The notes under the pieces were generated by a model. It searched no databases. It saw only the letters and a program-made list of their open reading frames with translations, and was not told the DNA's origin. This document shows, one piece after another, positions 45,089-52,375 of a stretch of 64,000 nt of DNA. The stretch's first letter is position 1, and each line of letters opens with the position of its first letter. Location: contig DATKVJ010000061.1 of the NCBI GenBank assembly GCA_035530135.1, positions 48,808 to 112,807 on the forward strand, in the 5' to 3' direction. The DNA is from CAIYYX01 sp035530135 (GTDB taxonomy: Bacteria; Pseudomonadota; Gammaproteobacteria; Burkholderiales; Rhodocyclaceae). The position numbers and the translations under genes were made by a program.

Positions 45089-48000
45089 ATGAGCCTCGCC
45101 AGCGCCACCCTGGAGGACAAGTACCGCTTCGACCGCGGCCGTGTTTTCCTCACCGGCGTCCAGGCGCTGACCCGCCTGCCGATGCTGCAGCACCAGCGCG
45201 ACGTCGCCGCCGGCCTCGACACCGCCGGCTACGTCTCGGGCTATCGCGGCTCTCCGCTGGGGGGGCTGGACACCGCCCTGCACCAGGCCGAGCGCTTCCT
45301 GAGGGCCGAGAACGTCACCTTCCGGCCGGGCGTCAACGAAGATCTGGCGGCGACCGCTATCTGGGGCACGCAGCAGCTCCATCTGTTTCCCGGTCCCAAG
45401 CGCGACGGCATTTTTTCCATGTGGTACGGCAAGGGGCCGGGCGTCGATCGCTGCGGCGACGTCTTCAAGCACGCCAACTACGCCGGCACCGCCGAGCACG
45501 GCGGCGTCCTGGTGGTCGCCGGCGACGACCACAGCGCCCGCTCTTCCGCCGTCGCGCATCAGAGCGAGCACGTATTTTCCGCCTGCGGCATCCCGGTGCT
45601 GGCGCCGGCGAACCTGCAGGATTACCTCGACCTCGGCCTGCACGGCTGGGCCATGTCGCGCTACTCGGGCTGCTGGGTGGCGATGAAGCTCACCTCCGAT
45701 TCGGTGGAGTCCTCGGCCACGGTGGAGCTCGACCCCGAGCGGGTGCGGATCTGCCTGCCCGAGGATTTCGTCCTGCCGCCGGACGGCGTCCATATCCGCT
45801 GGCCCGATCCGCAGTTGGCGCAGGAACAGCGGATGCAGGCGTACAAGGTGTACGCGGCGCTGGCCTACGCCCGGAGCAACCGCCTGAACCACCTGGTGTT
45901 CGGCAACGACGGGCCGGCGCGCCTGGGCATCATCGCCTGCGGCAAGGCTTACCTGGACGTGCGCCAGGCGCTCGCCGACCTGGGCATAGACGAGCGTCTG
46001 GCCGGCGAGATCGGCCTGCGCCTGTTCAAGGTCGGCATGCCCTGGCCGCTGGAGGCCGACGGCGTGCGCCATTTCGCCCTCGGCCTGGAAGAGATCCTGG
46101 TGGTCGAGGAGAAGCGCCAGATCATCGAGTACCAGCTGAAGGAGCAGCTCTACAACTGGCGCGAGGACGTGCGTCCGCGCGTCCTGGGCAAGTACGACGA
46201 GAGCGGCGAATGGTCGGCCGCGCACGGCCCGTGGCTGCTGCCGCCGACCGGGGAGCTGACCCCGGCCATCGTGGCAAAAGCCATCGCCGCGCGCATCGGC
46301 CGCTATCACAGCTCGGAGAAGATCAGGAGCCGCCTGGCCCTGCTCGAAGCCAAGGAGCGCTCGCTGGCTGCACCGCACCTCACGGTGCCGCGCGCGCCCC
46401 ACTTCTGCTCCGGCTGTCCGCACAACCTGTCGACCCAAGTGCCCGCGGGCTCCTGCGCGCTGGGCGGCGTCGGCTGCCACCTGCTGGCCGTGACCATGGG
46501 CCGCAACACCCTGACCATCAGCCAGATGGGCGGCGAGGGCGCGGCCTGGCTGGGCCTGGCCGAGCACGCCGGCATCGCGCACATCTTCGCCAACATGGGC
46601 GACGGCACTTACTATCATTCCGGCCTGCTGGCGATCCGCGCCGCGGTGGCGGCTGAGCGGCCCGGCGGCGGCATCAACATCACCTACAAGATTCTCTACA
46701 ACGACGCGGTGGCGATGACCGGCGGACAAGCGCTCGACGGGCCCTTGAGCGTGCCGCAGATCAGCCGCCAGCTCGCCGCCGAGGGCGTGCGCAAGATCGT
46801 CGTGCTGGCCGACGATCCGCACAAGTATCCCCGCGACGCCGGCTTCGCGCCGGGCACCGAGATCCGGCCGCGCGAGGACCTCGACCGGGTGCAGCGCCAG
46901 TTGCGCCAGACGCCCGGCGTCACCGTGCTGATCTACGACCAGACCTGCGCCGCCGAGAAGCGCCGCCGGCGCAAGCGCGGCGGCTACCCCGACCCCGCCC
47001 GACGCGTGTTCATCAACGAGCTGGTGTGCGAGGGCTGCGGCGACTGCAGCGCGAAATCGAACTGCCTGTCGGTGGTGCCGGTGGACACCGAGTACGGCGT
47101 CAAGCGCGCGATCGACCAATCCTCGTGCAACAAGGACTATTCCTGCGTCGCCGGCTACTGTCCCGCCATCGTCACCGTCGAGGGCGGGGCGCTGCGCCGG
47201 GGGTCTGCGTCCGAGCCATCGACCGATCTGCCGCAGCCGAAGCTGCCCGATCTCGCCGTACCCTACGGCATCCTGATCGCCGGCGTCGGCGGCACCGGCG
47301 TGGTCACCATCGGCGCCCTGATCGGCATGGCGGCGCACCTCGACGGCAAGGGCGTCACGGTGCTGGACATGACCGGCATGGCGCAGAAGGGCGGCGCGGT
47401 GATGTCCCACGTCCGCCTGGCGGCGCATCAGGAGGCGCTGTTCGCGCCGCGCATCGCCACCGGCGAAGCCGATGCCGTGCTCGGCTGCGACATCCTGGTC
47501 GCGGTCGGCGACGACGCCCTGTCCAAGACCCAGGCCGGCGTCACCCGGATGATCGTCAACACCGGCCGGATGATCACCGGCGATTTCGTGCGCAATCCCG
47601 ATCAGGCCTATCCGCTGGCGGCATTGCAGGACCAACTGGGCGCGGCGGTCGGCGCGGACGCCGCGGACTTCGTCGACGCCGCGCGCCTGGCGTCGCTGCT
47701 CACCGGAAACCCGGTGATGAGCAACATGTTCCTGCTCGGCTACGCCTGGCAGCGCGGTCGGGTGCCGGTATCCGAGGCGGCGCTGATGCGCGCGCTGGCC
47801 CTGAACGGCGTCGCCGTCGAGGAGAACCGTCGCGCCTTCGCCTGGGGCCAGCGCGCCGCCTTCGATCCCGAGGGCACCGAGGCGATCGCCCGCGCCGCCG
47901 AACCGGCCTTGGGCTCGCACCGGCTGTCGCGCGACCTGGACGAGATCGCCGCGCGCCGCCGCGACGTCCTGGTCGCCTACCAGAATGCTGCCTACGCGCG

Positions 48001-48565
48001 CCGCTACAGCGCCCTGGTCGAGCGCGTGCGCGCGGCAGAAACTGCGGCGGTGCCGGGCAGCGGCCAGCTCGCGGCAGCGGTGGCGCGCAACTATTTCAAG
48101 CTGCTCGCCTACAAGGACGAGTACGAGGTGGCGCGGCTGTTCGCCGCTCCGGAATTCGGGCGCGCGCTGGCGAGCGCCTTCAGCGGCGATTACCGCTTGC
48201 GCTTCCATCTCGCGCCGCCCTGGCTCGGCCGTCCCGACCCCGACAGCGGCGAGACGAAGAAGCGCGCCTTCGGCCCTTGGTTGCTGCCGGCGTTTCGTGT
48301 CCTGGCGCGGCTGAAGTTCCTGCGCGGCACGGCCCTCGATATCTTCGGCTATAGCGCCGAACGTCGCATCGAGCGCGAACTGATCCGGGAATACGAGGCG
48401 GCCATCACCGCCGTGCTGGCCGTGCTGCGTCCCGATACCCACGCGCCGGCGATCGAGCTCGCGCGCCTGCCCGAGGCCATCCGCGGTTACGGGCCGGTCA
48501 AGCTGAAGAGCGTAGCCGCCTACCGTTCCAGGCGCGGGCAGCTGCTGGCCTCGCTCGGTGCCTGA
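45089..48565 (+). CDS. Fused indolepyruvate:ferredoxin oxidoreductase family protein
   Basis: A 1158-residue single-chain 2-oxoacid:ferredoxin oxidoreductase. Residues 1-390 are the pyrimidine domain (GYRGSPLGGLDTAL), about 410-600 the thiamine-diphosphate domain (CSGCPHN near 440; GDGTYYHSG near 504), about 640-720 a Cys-rich cluster region (CEGCGDCSAKSNC), and about 725-1158 the gamma domain (GVGGTGVVTIGALIGMA). The family converts aryl pyruvates to aryl-acetyl-CoA. In this cluster it could turn indolepyruvate from tryptophan into indoleacetyl-CoA, feeding the pathway from another side. Phenylpyruvate is an alternative substrate. Confidence 0.88.
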   Translation: MSLASATLEDKYRFDRGRVFLTGVQALTRLPMLQHQRDVAAGLDTAGYVSGYRGSPLGGLDTALHQAERFLRAENVTFRPGVNEDLAATAIWGTQQLHLFPGPKRDGIFSMWYGKGPGVDRCGDVFKHANYAGTAEHGGVLVVAGDDHSARSSAVAHQSEHVFSACGIPVLAPANLQDYLDLGLHGWAMSRYSGCWVAMKLTSDSVESSATVELDPERVRICLPEDFVLPPDGVHIRWPDPQLAQEQRMQAYKVYAALAYARSNRLNHLVFGNDGPARLGIIACGKAYLDVRQALADLGIDERLAGEIGLRLFKVGMPWPLEADGVRHFALGLEEILVVEEKRQIIEYQLKEQLYNWREDVRPRVLGKYDESGEWSAAHGPWLLPPTGELTPAIVAKAIAARIGRYHSSEKIRSRLALLEAKERSLAAPHLTVPRAPHFCSGCPHNLSTQVPAGSCALGGVGCHLLAVTMGRNTLTISQMGGEGAAWLGLAEHAGIAHIFANMGDGTYYHSGLLAIRAAVAAERPGGGINITYKILYNDAVAMTGGQALDGPLSVPQISRQLAAEGVRKIVVLADDPHKYPRDAGFAPGTEIRPREDLDRVQRQLRQTPGVTVLIYDQTCAAEKRRRRKRGGYPDPARRVFINELVCEGCGDCSAKSNCLSVVPVDTEYGVKRAIDQSSCNKDYSCVAGYCPAIVTVEGGALRRGSASEPSTDLPQPKLPDLAVPYGILIAGVGGTGVVTIGALIGMAAHLDGKGVTVLDMTGMAQKGGAVMSHVRLAAHQEALFAPRIATGEADAVLGCDILVAVGDDALSKTQAGVTRMIVNTGRMITGDFVRNPDQAYPLAALQDQLGAAVGADAADFVDAARLASLLTGNPVMSNMFLLGYAWQRGRVPVSEAALMRALALNGVAVEENRRAFAWGQRAAFDPEGTEAIARAAEPALGSHRLSRDLDEIAARRRDVLVAYQNAAYARRYSALVERVRAAETAAVPGSGQLAAAVARNYFKLLAYKDEYEVARLFAAPEFGRALASAFSGDYRLRFHLAPPWLGRPDPDSGETKKRAFGPWLLPAFRVLARLKFLRGTALDIFGYSAERRIERELIREYEAAITAVLAVLRPDTHAPAIELARLPEAIRGYGPVKLKSVAAYRSRRGQLLASLGA

Positions 48566-48620
48566 TTCGCGCGCGGCGGCCGGGCGCGGGCCGTCGTCTG
48601 TCGCGGCGTAAAATCGGTCC

Positions 48621-49934
48621 ATGAACCAAGCGCCAACACCGTCCCACAGGGGCCCCCTCCGGGCGTCATCGCGAGCGCAGCGCGGCGATCCAGATTGCCA
48701 CGGCCTTCGGCCTCGCAACGACGACCGAAGGAAGTCCCCGTGGGACGACCGTAGCCGTTCGGGTATCCCCAGCGAAAGCGCGCCGCTGTGGACCAGCCCC
48801 TTCCGCCCCTTCTACCTGCTCGGCGCGGCTTACGGGGTGCTGCTGATGCTGGTCTGGCTGGGCGCCTACGCCGGCTTCTGGAGCCTTCCCAGCGCCGGCC
48901 AGTCGCCCTGGCTGTGGCACGGCCACGAGATGGTGTTCGGCTTCGCCGCCGCGATCATCAGCGGCATCGTCCTGACCGCCCTGCCGAGCTGGGCGGGCAC
49001 CGAAGAGATCGGCGGCGGCCGGCTGGCGCTGCTGGTCGGCCTGTGGCTGGCCGGTCGGCTGGCGCTGATCGCGCCGTTGCCCGCATTGCTCGGCGCCGCC
49101 CTCGACTGCGCGCTGTTTCCGCTCATGGCCGCGATGCTGCTGCCCCAGCTCCTCGCGGTGGAGAACCGTAACTACCTGTGGCTGCTGCCGGTGCTGGCCG
49201 GGCTGTCAGCGGCGAACGTCGTCTTCCACGCCGGATGCCTGCTGGCCGACCCGGCGCTGGCCGTTCTCGGCCTGCGCCTGGCGATCTATTCGATCATCCT
49301 GCTGTACGTGCTGAAGGCCGGGGTATTGACGCCGATCTTCACCGGCAATGCGCTGCGCGAAATGGGGCGCGGCGGCGACATCGCCTTCATCCCCTGGTTC
49401 GACGCGCTGGCCGCCGCGTCGGTGGTGGCGCTGGCGGCTGCCGACCTCGCCGGCCTGCCCTCGCGGTGGATCGGCGCCGCGGCGCTGGCCGCCTGCCTGA
49501 TCCACGCCGCGCGCCTCGCGCGCTGGCGCGGCTGGCGCGTGGCCGACGTGCCGCTGCTCGCCGCGATGCACCTCGGGTACGCCTGGCTGGTGCTGGCGTT
49601 CGCCCTCCGGGCCGGCGCCGAACTCTCCGGCGCGCTGCCCGCGATCGCCTGGCTGCACGCTTTCAACGTCGGCGCGCTGGGCATGATGATGCTGGGCCTG
49701 ATGACCCGCGTCACGCTGCACCACACCGGCCGGCCGCTGCAGCTGCCGCCGCCGCTCTACGCTGCCTACGTCCTGATGTTCGCCGCCGCCGCGCTCCGCG
49801 TCGCGGTCACGCTGTGCAGCCTCGGTACCGCCTGGCTGGCGCTGTCGATGCTGCTCTGGGCCGCGCCCTTCGCGATCTATCTCGCGCTCTTCGGTGCGAT
49901 GCTGTGGCGGCCGAGCCTGCCGCGCCCGGCGTGA
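48621..49934 (+). CDS. nnrS: NnrS family membrane protein with repeat-derived N-terminus
   Basis: A 437-residue haem/copper membrane protein of the NnrS family (SPFRPFYLLGAAYGVLLML; WHGHEMVFGFAAAIISGIVLTALPSW; HAFNVGALGMMMLGLMTRVTLHHTGR), with about 12 segments. NnrS helps denitrifiers tolerate nitric oxide. Residues about 14-43 are translated from REP-like copy 4 and its GGAAGTCCCC module, before the family's normal start at SAPLWTSPFRPF. Either the repeat inserted in frame into the gene, or the true start lies downstream of it. The former is favoured by the in-frame ATG at 48621. Confidence 0.85.
   Translation: MNQAPTPSHRGPLRASSRAQRGDPDCHGLRPRNDDRRKSPWDDRSRSGIPSESAPLWTSPFRPFYLLGAAYGVLLMLVWLGAYAGFWSLPSAGQSPWLWHGHEMVFGFAAAIISGIVLTALPSWAGTEEIGGGRLALLVGLWLAGRLALIAPLPALLGAALDCALFPLMAAMLLPQLLAVENRNYLWLLPVLAGLSAANVVFHAGCLLADPALAVLGLRLAIYSIILLYVLKAGVLTPIFTGNALREMGRGGDIAFIPWFDALAAASVVALAAADLAGLPSRWIGAAALAACLIHAARLARWRGWRVADVPLLAAMHLGYAWLVLAFALRAGAELSGALPAIAWLHAFNVGALGMMMLGLMTRVTLHHTGRPLQLPPPLYAAYVLMFAAAALRVAVTLCSLGTAWLALSMLLWAAPFAIYLALFGAMLWRPSLPRPA
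48664..48749. repeat. REP-like repeat copy 4 with GGAAGTCCCC module, inside nnrS
   Basis: Bases 48664-48723 (CGTCATCGCGAGCGCAGCG, GATCCAGATTGCCACGGCC, TTCGGCCTCGCAACGACG) are the palindromic part. Bases 48724-48749 (ACCGAAGGAAGTCCCCGTGG) are the second module as found after copy 3. This copy is in frame with the nnrS coding sequence. Confidence 0.75.
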
Positions 49935-50056
49935 CGGTCGTGGCAGTCCTGGGCTCCATCGCGGCTGTAGCCAGCGTTCTTCTCGCGCTGAGCCGGGGGC
50001 TCCGGTATGAGCGGTTTGCGCGGCGGCTCCGTCGCACTCAGGAGATAGCCAAATGA
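49931..50056 (+). CDS. Possible 41-aa membrane peptide overlapping nnrS stop
   Basis: A GTG overlapping the nnrS stop (GTGA) opens a 41-codon frame with one hydrophobic segment (VVAVLGSIAAVASVLLALS) followed by a strongly basic tail (YERFARRLRRTQEIAK). The 4-bp overlap and the single-helix-plus-basic-tail shape are what translated small membrane proteins look like, but no family is recognised. The 24-bp gap to the next gene leaves room for it. Confidence 0.35.
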   Translation: MTVVAVLGSIAAVASVLLALSRGLRYERFARRLRRTQEIAK

Positions 50057-50080
50057 CCGCAGCGCCCGGATTTTGAGCCC

Positions 50081-51070
50081 ATGATCCCTTTTTCCATCCT
50101 CGACCTGTCCCCGATCACCGAGGGCAGCGACGCTGCCCAGTCGTTTCGCAACAGCCTCGATCTCGCCCGGCACGGCGAAAATTGGGGCTATCGGCGCTTC
50201 TGGCTGGCCGAGCATCATGGCATGCCCGGCATCGCCAGTGCCGCCACCGCCGTCCTGATCGGGCATGTGGCCGCCGGCACGTCGACCATCCGCGTCGGTG
50301 CCGGCGGCATCATGTTGCCCAACCATTCCCCGCTGGTGATTGCCGAGCAGTTCGGGACCCTGGAATCGCTCTTTCCCGGCCGGATCGACCTTGGCCTGGG
50401 GCGGGCGCCGGGCACGGACCCGGTCACGGCGCGCGCCTTGCGGCGAAATCTGGCATCCGATGCGGACGAATTCCCGCAGGATGTCGTCCTGCTGATGGAT
50501 TATTTCTCGGCCGGAAACAAGCAAGCGGTTCGCGCCATACCCGGCGCCGGCCTGAGCGTGCCGATATGGATACTCGGCTCCAGCCTGTTTGGCGCGCAAC
50601 TGGCAGCCGCTCTGGGCCTGCCCTATGCCTTCGCGTCGCATTTCGCGCCGGCGCAGATGATGCAGGCGATTGCCTGGTATCGGGCCGAGTTCCGACCGTC
50701 GGCGCGACTGGAGAAGCCTTACGTGATGCTCGGTTTCAACGTCTTTGCGGCCGATACGGACGAGGAGGCGAAATTTCGCGCGACCTCGATGCAGCAGGCC
50801 TTCGTCAAGCTGCGCAGCGGCCATCCCTCGCGTCTGCCGGCGCCGGTGGACGGCTATTTGGCGCGCGTCGGTCCGCAGGAGCGGGCGCTGCTCGACCAGG
50901 TGCTCTCGTGCGCGGCCATCGGCTCGCCCGAAACCGTTGCGGGTCAATTGCGGGCCTTCATCGACCGCACCGGTGCGGATGAATTGATGATCACGGCGCA
51001 GATCTTCGATCACGCCGCCCGTCTGCGCTCGTACGAGATCGCGGCAGAGATCCGCGAAGCGTCGCCTTGA
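50081..51070 (+). CDS. Luciferase-like FMN-dependent oxidoreductase
   Basis: A 329-residue TIM-barrel protein of the LLM class (ILDLSPITEGSDAAQSFRNS, RFWLAEHHGMPGIASAATAV, GAGGIMLPNHSPLVIAEQFGTLESLFPGRIDLGLGRAPGTD regions). It resembles the MsnO8/YhbW group of unknown substrate. It would use reduced flavin or F420; in proteobacteria FMN is expected. It converges with the MFS gene, with 12 bp between. Confidence 0.82.
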   Translation: MIPFSILDLSPITEGSDAAQSFRNSLDLARHGENWGYRRFWLAEHHGMPGIASAATAVLIGHVAAGTSTIRVGAGGIMLPNHSPLVIAEQFGTLESLFPGRIDLGLGRAPGTDPVTARALRRNLASDADEFPQDVVLLMDYFSAGNKQAVRAIPGAGLSVPIWILGSSLFGAQLAAALGLPYAFASHFAPAQMMQAIAWYRAEFRPSARLEKPYVMLGFNVFAADTDEEAKFRATSMQQAFVKLRSGHPSRLPAPVDGYLARVGPQERALLDQVLSCAAIGSPETVAGQLRAFIDRTGADELMITAQIFDHAARLRSYEIAAEIREASP

Positions 51071-51082
51071 CCGCCGGCGCCT

Positions 51083-52375
51083 TCACTCCGCCTCGGCCAG
51101 CTTCCGCCGCGCCTCGACGCCGTGGAAGAAGCGCCGATAGAGCACCAGATAGGCCGCCTGAAACGAGCCGGCCACGAAGAACGGGGCGAGCAGCCAGCCC
51201 GCGTGCAACAGCAGCCCGGCGATCAGCGGGCCGATGGCGCGGGGGATCTGGACCGACACGTTATTCACCGCTGCCGCCAGGCCGCGGCGATCGTCACCCG
51301 TCAGGCTGACGGTCAGCGCCTGGCGCACGCCCAGCGTGCCCTGGTTGGCGGCGGCGCGCAGCGCGTAGAGCGTCGCGGCCAGCCAGAACGCCGGCGCCAG
51401 GGGTGTGAGCAGCAACAGCAGCAGGCCGACGGCGCGCAGTCCCACCACCGCATCGACCACGCCGGCGCGCTGCGCCAGGCGGCCCGCCAGTTGCGAGCCG
51501 ATGGCGGCCAGCACAAAACTCGCCGCCATCGCCGGGCCGATGCTGGCGGGGCCGTGGCCATAGCGCACCGCGTACCAGTAGGCCATCAGGGGCGCGACCA
51601 TGCCGATGCCCAGGCCGTTCAGCGCATTGACCAGGCCGAGGCGCAACATCAGGCCGTTTTCGCGACGATGCCGCTCGGGATCGAGCGGCGGCGCAGCGGC
51701 GGCGAGCGGCTTGGGGCGTGGCGCCGCGGCGGCCTTGGCGCGCGCGCGCAGCTCGACGGCGGACAGATCGCGGGCGCCGGAGATCAAGAAAAAGCCCAGC
51801 GCCGATCCCGCGAGCGGCAGCAGAAACAGGGCCCGATAGCCCCACAGCCCCGGCAGCCACCTGCCCAGCCAGGGCGGCAAGGCGCCCAGCAGCGCACCCG
51901 CCGCCATGCCGGCAAAACCCACGGTGGAATTCAGACTGAAGACGCGGGCGCGCTGCAAGGGCGTCACGCCATGCGACAGCCAGGCCTGCTCCAGCGGACC
52001 GAAGGGACCGGCGGCGCCGTTCGCGCCGCGACCGAATCCGCTCAGCACGGCAGCCAGCGCCAGCGCCCAGCCCGCGGTGGTGAGCATGGCGAGCAGCGCG
52101 CAAATGATCAGCACCAGTTCGTAGCCGAGCAGAAACTGCTTGCGCCCGAGCCGGTCGCTCAGCGATCCGACGCCGAGCGTCAGCGCCGCGCCGAACAGCA
52201 GGCTGCCGCCCAGCACCGCGCCGATCTGCGGCGCGCTCCAGTGCAGGGCGTGCAGGTACAGGGTGAAGGTGGCGGCCAGCGCACCCTGGCCGACGCTGCG
52301 CGCGGCGCGCGAGGCGATCAGACGCCGCACCAGCGGGGACAGCGCGGTCCCCGGCGCGGCGTCGCGCGACCTCAC
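51083..52375 (-). CDS. MFS transporter (drug/metabolite efflux type)
   Basis: A 430-residue permease with 12 hydrophobic segments and the motif SLSDRLGRKQFLLGYE between helices 2 and 3. A charged loop of about 50 residues with Ala/Arg/Pro (near 190-235) joins the halves. GTG at 52375 overlaps the stop of the M16 peptidase gene (GTGA) and is preferred over an ATG 48 bases further upstream, which would overlap more. It is probably cotranslated with the peptidase. The substrate is unknown. Confidence 0.8.
   Translation of the reverse strand: MRSRDAAPGTALSPLVRRLIASRAARSVGQGALAATFTLYLHALHWSAPQIGAVLGGSLLFGAALTLGVGSLSDRLGRKQFLLGYELVLIICALLAMLTTAGWALALAAVLSGFGRGANGAAGPFGPLEQAWLSHGVTPLQRARVFSLNSTVGFAGMAAGALLGALPPWLGRWLPGLWGYRALFLLPLAGSALGFFLISGARDLSAVELRARAKAAAAPRPKPLAAAAPPLDPERHRRENGLMLRLGLVNALNGLGIGMVAPLMAYWYAVRYGHGPASIGPAMAASFVLAAIGSQLAGRLAQRAGVVDAVVGLRAVGLLLLLLTPLAPAFWLAATLYALRAAANQGTLGVRQALTVSLTGDDRRGLAAAVNNVSVQIPRAIGPLIAGLLLHAGWLLAPFFVAGSFQAAYLVLYRRFFHGVEARRKLAEAE

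Noticed and set aside
43841..48718. A 1625-codon open frame on the minus strand opposite the binding-protein and oxidoreductase genes
   Set aside because: It is antisense to two clearly conserved genes, is rich in Arg, Ala, His and Gly without domains, and arises because stop codons are rare in such GC-rich DNA.
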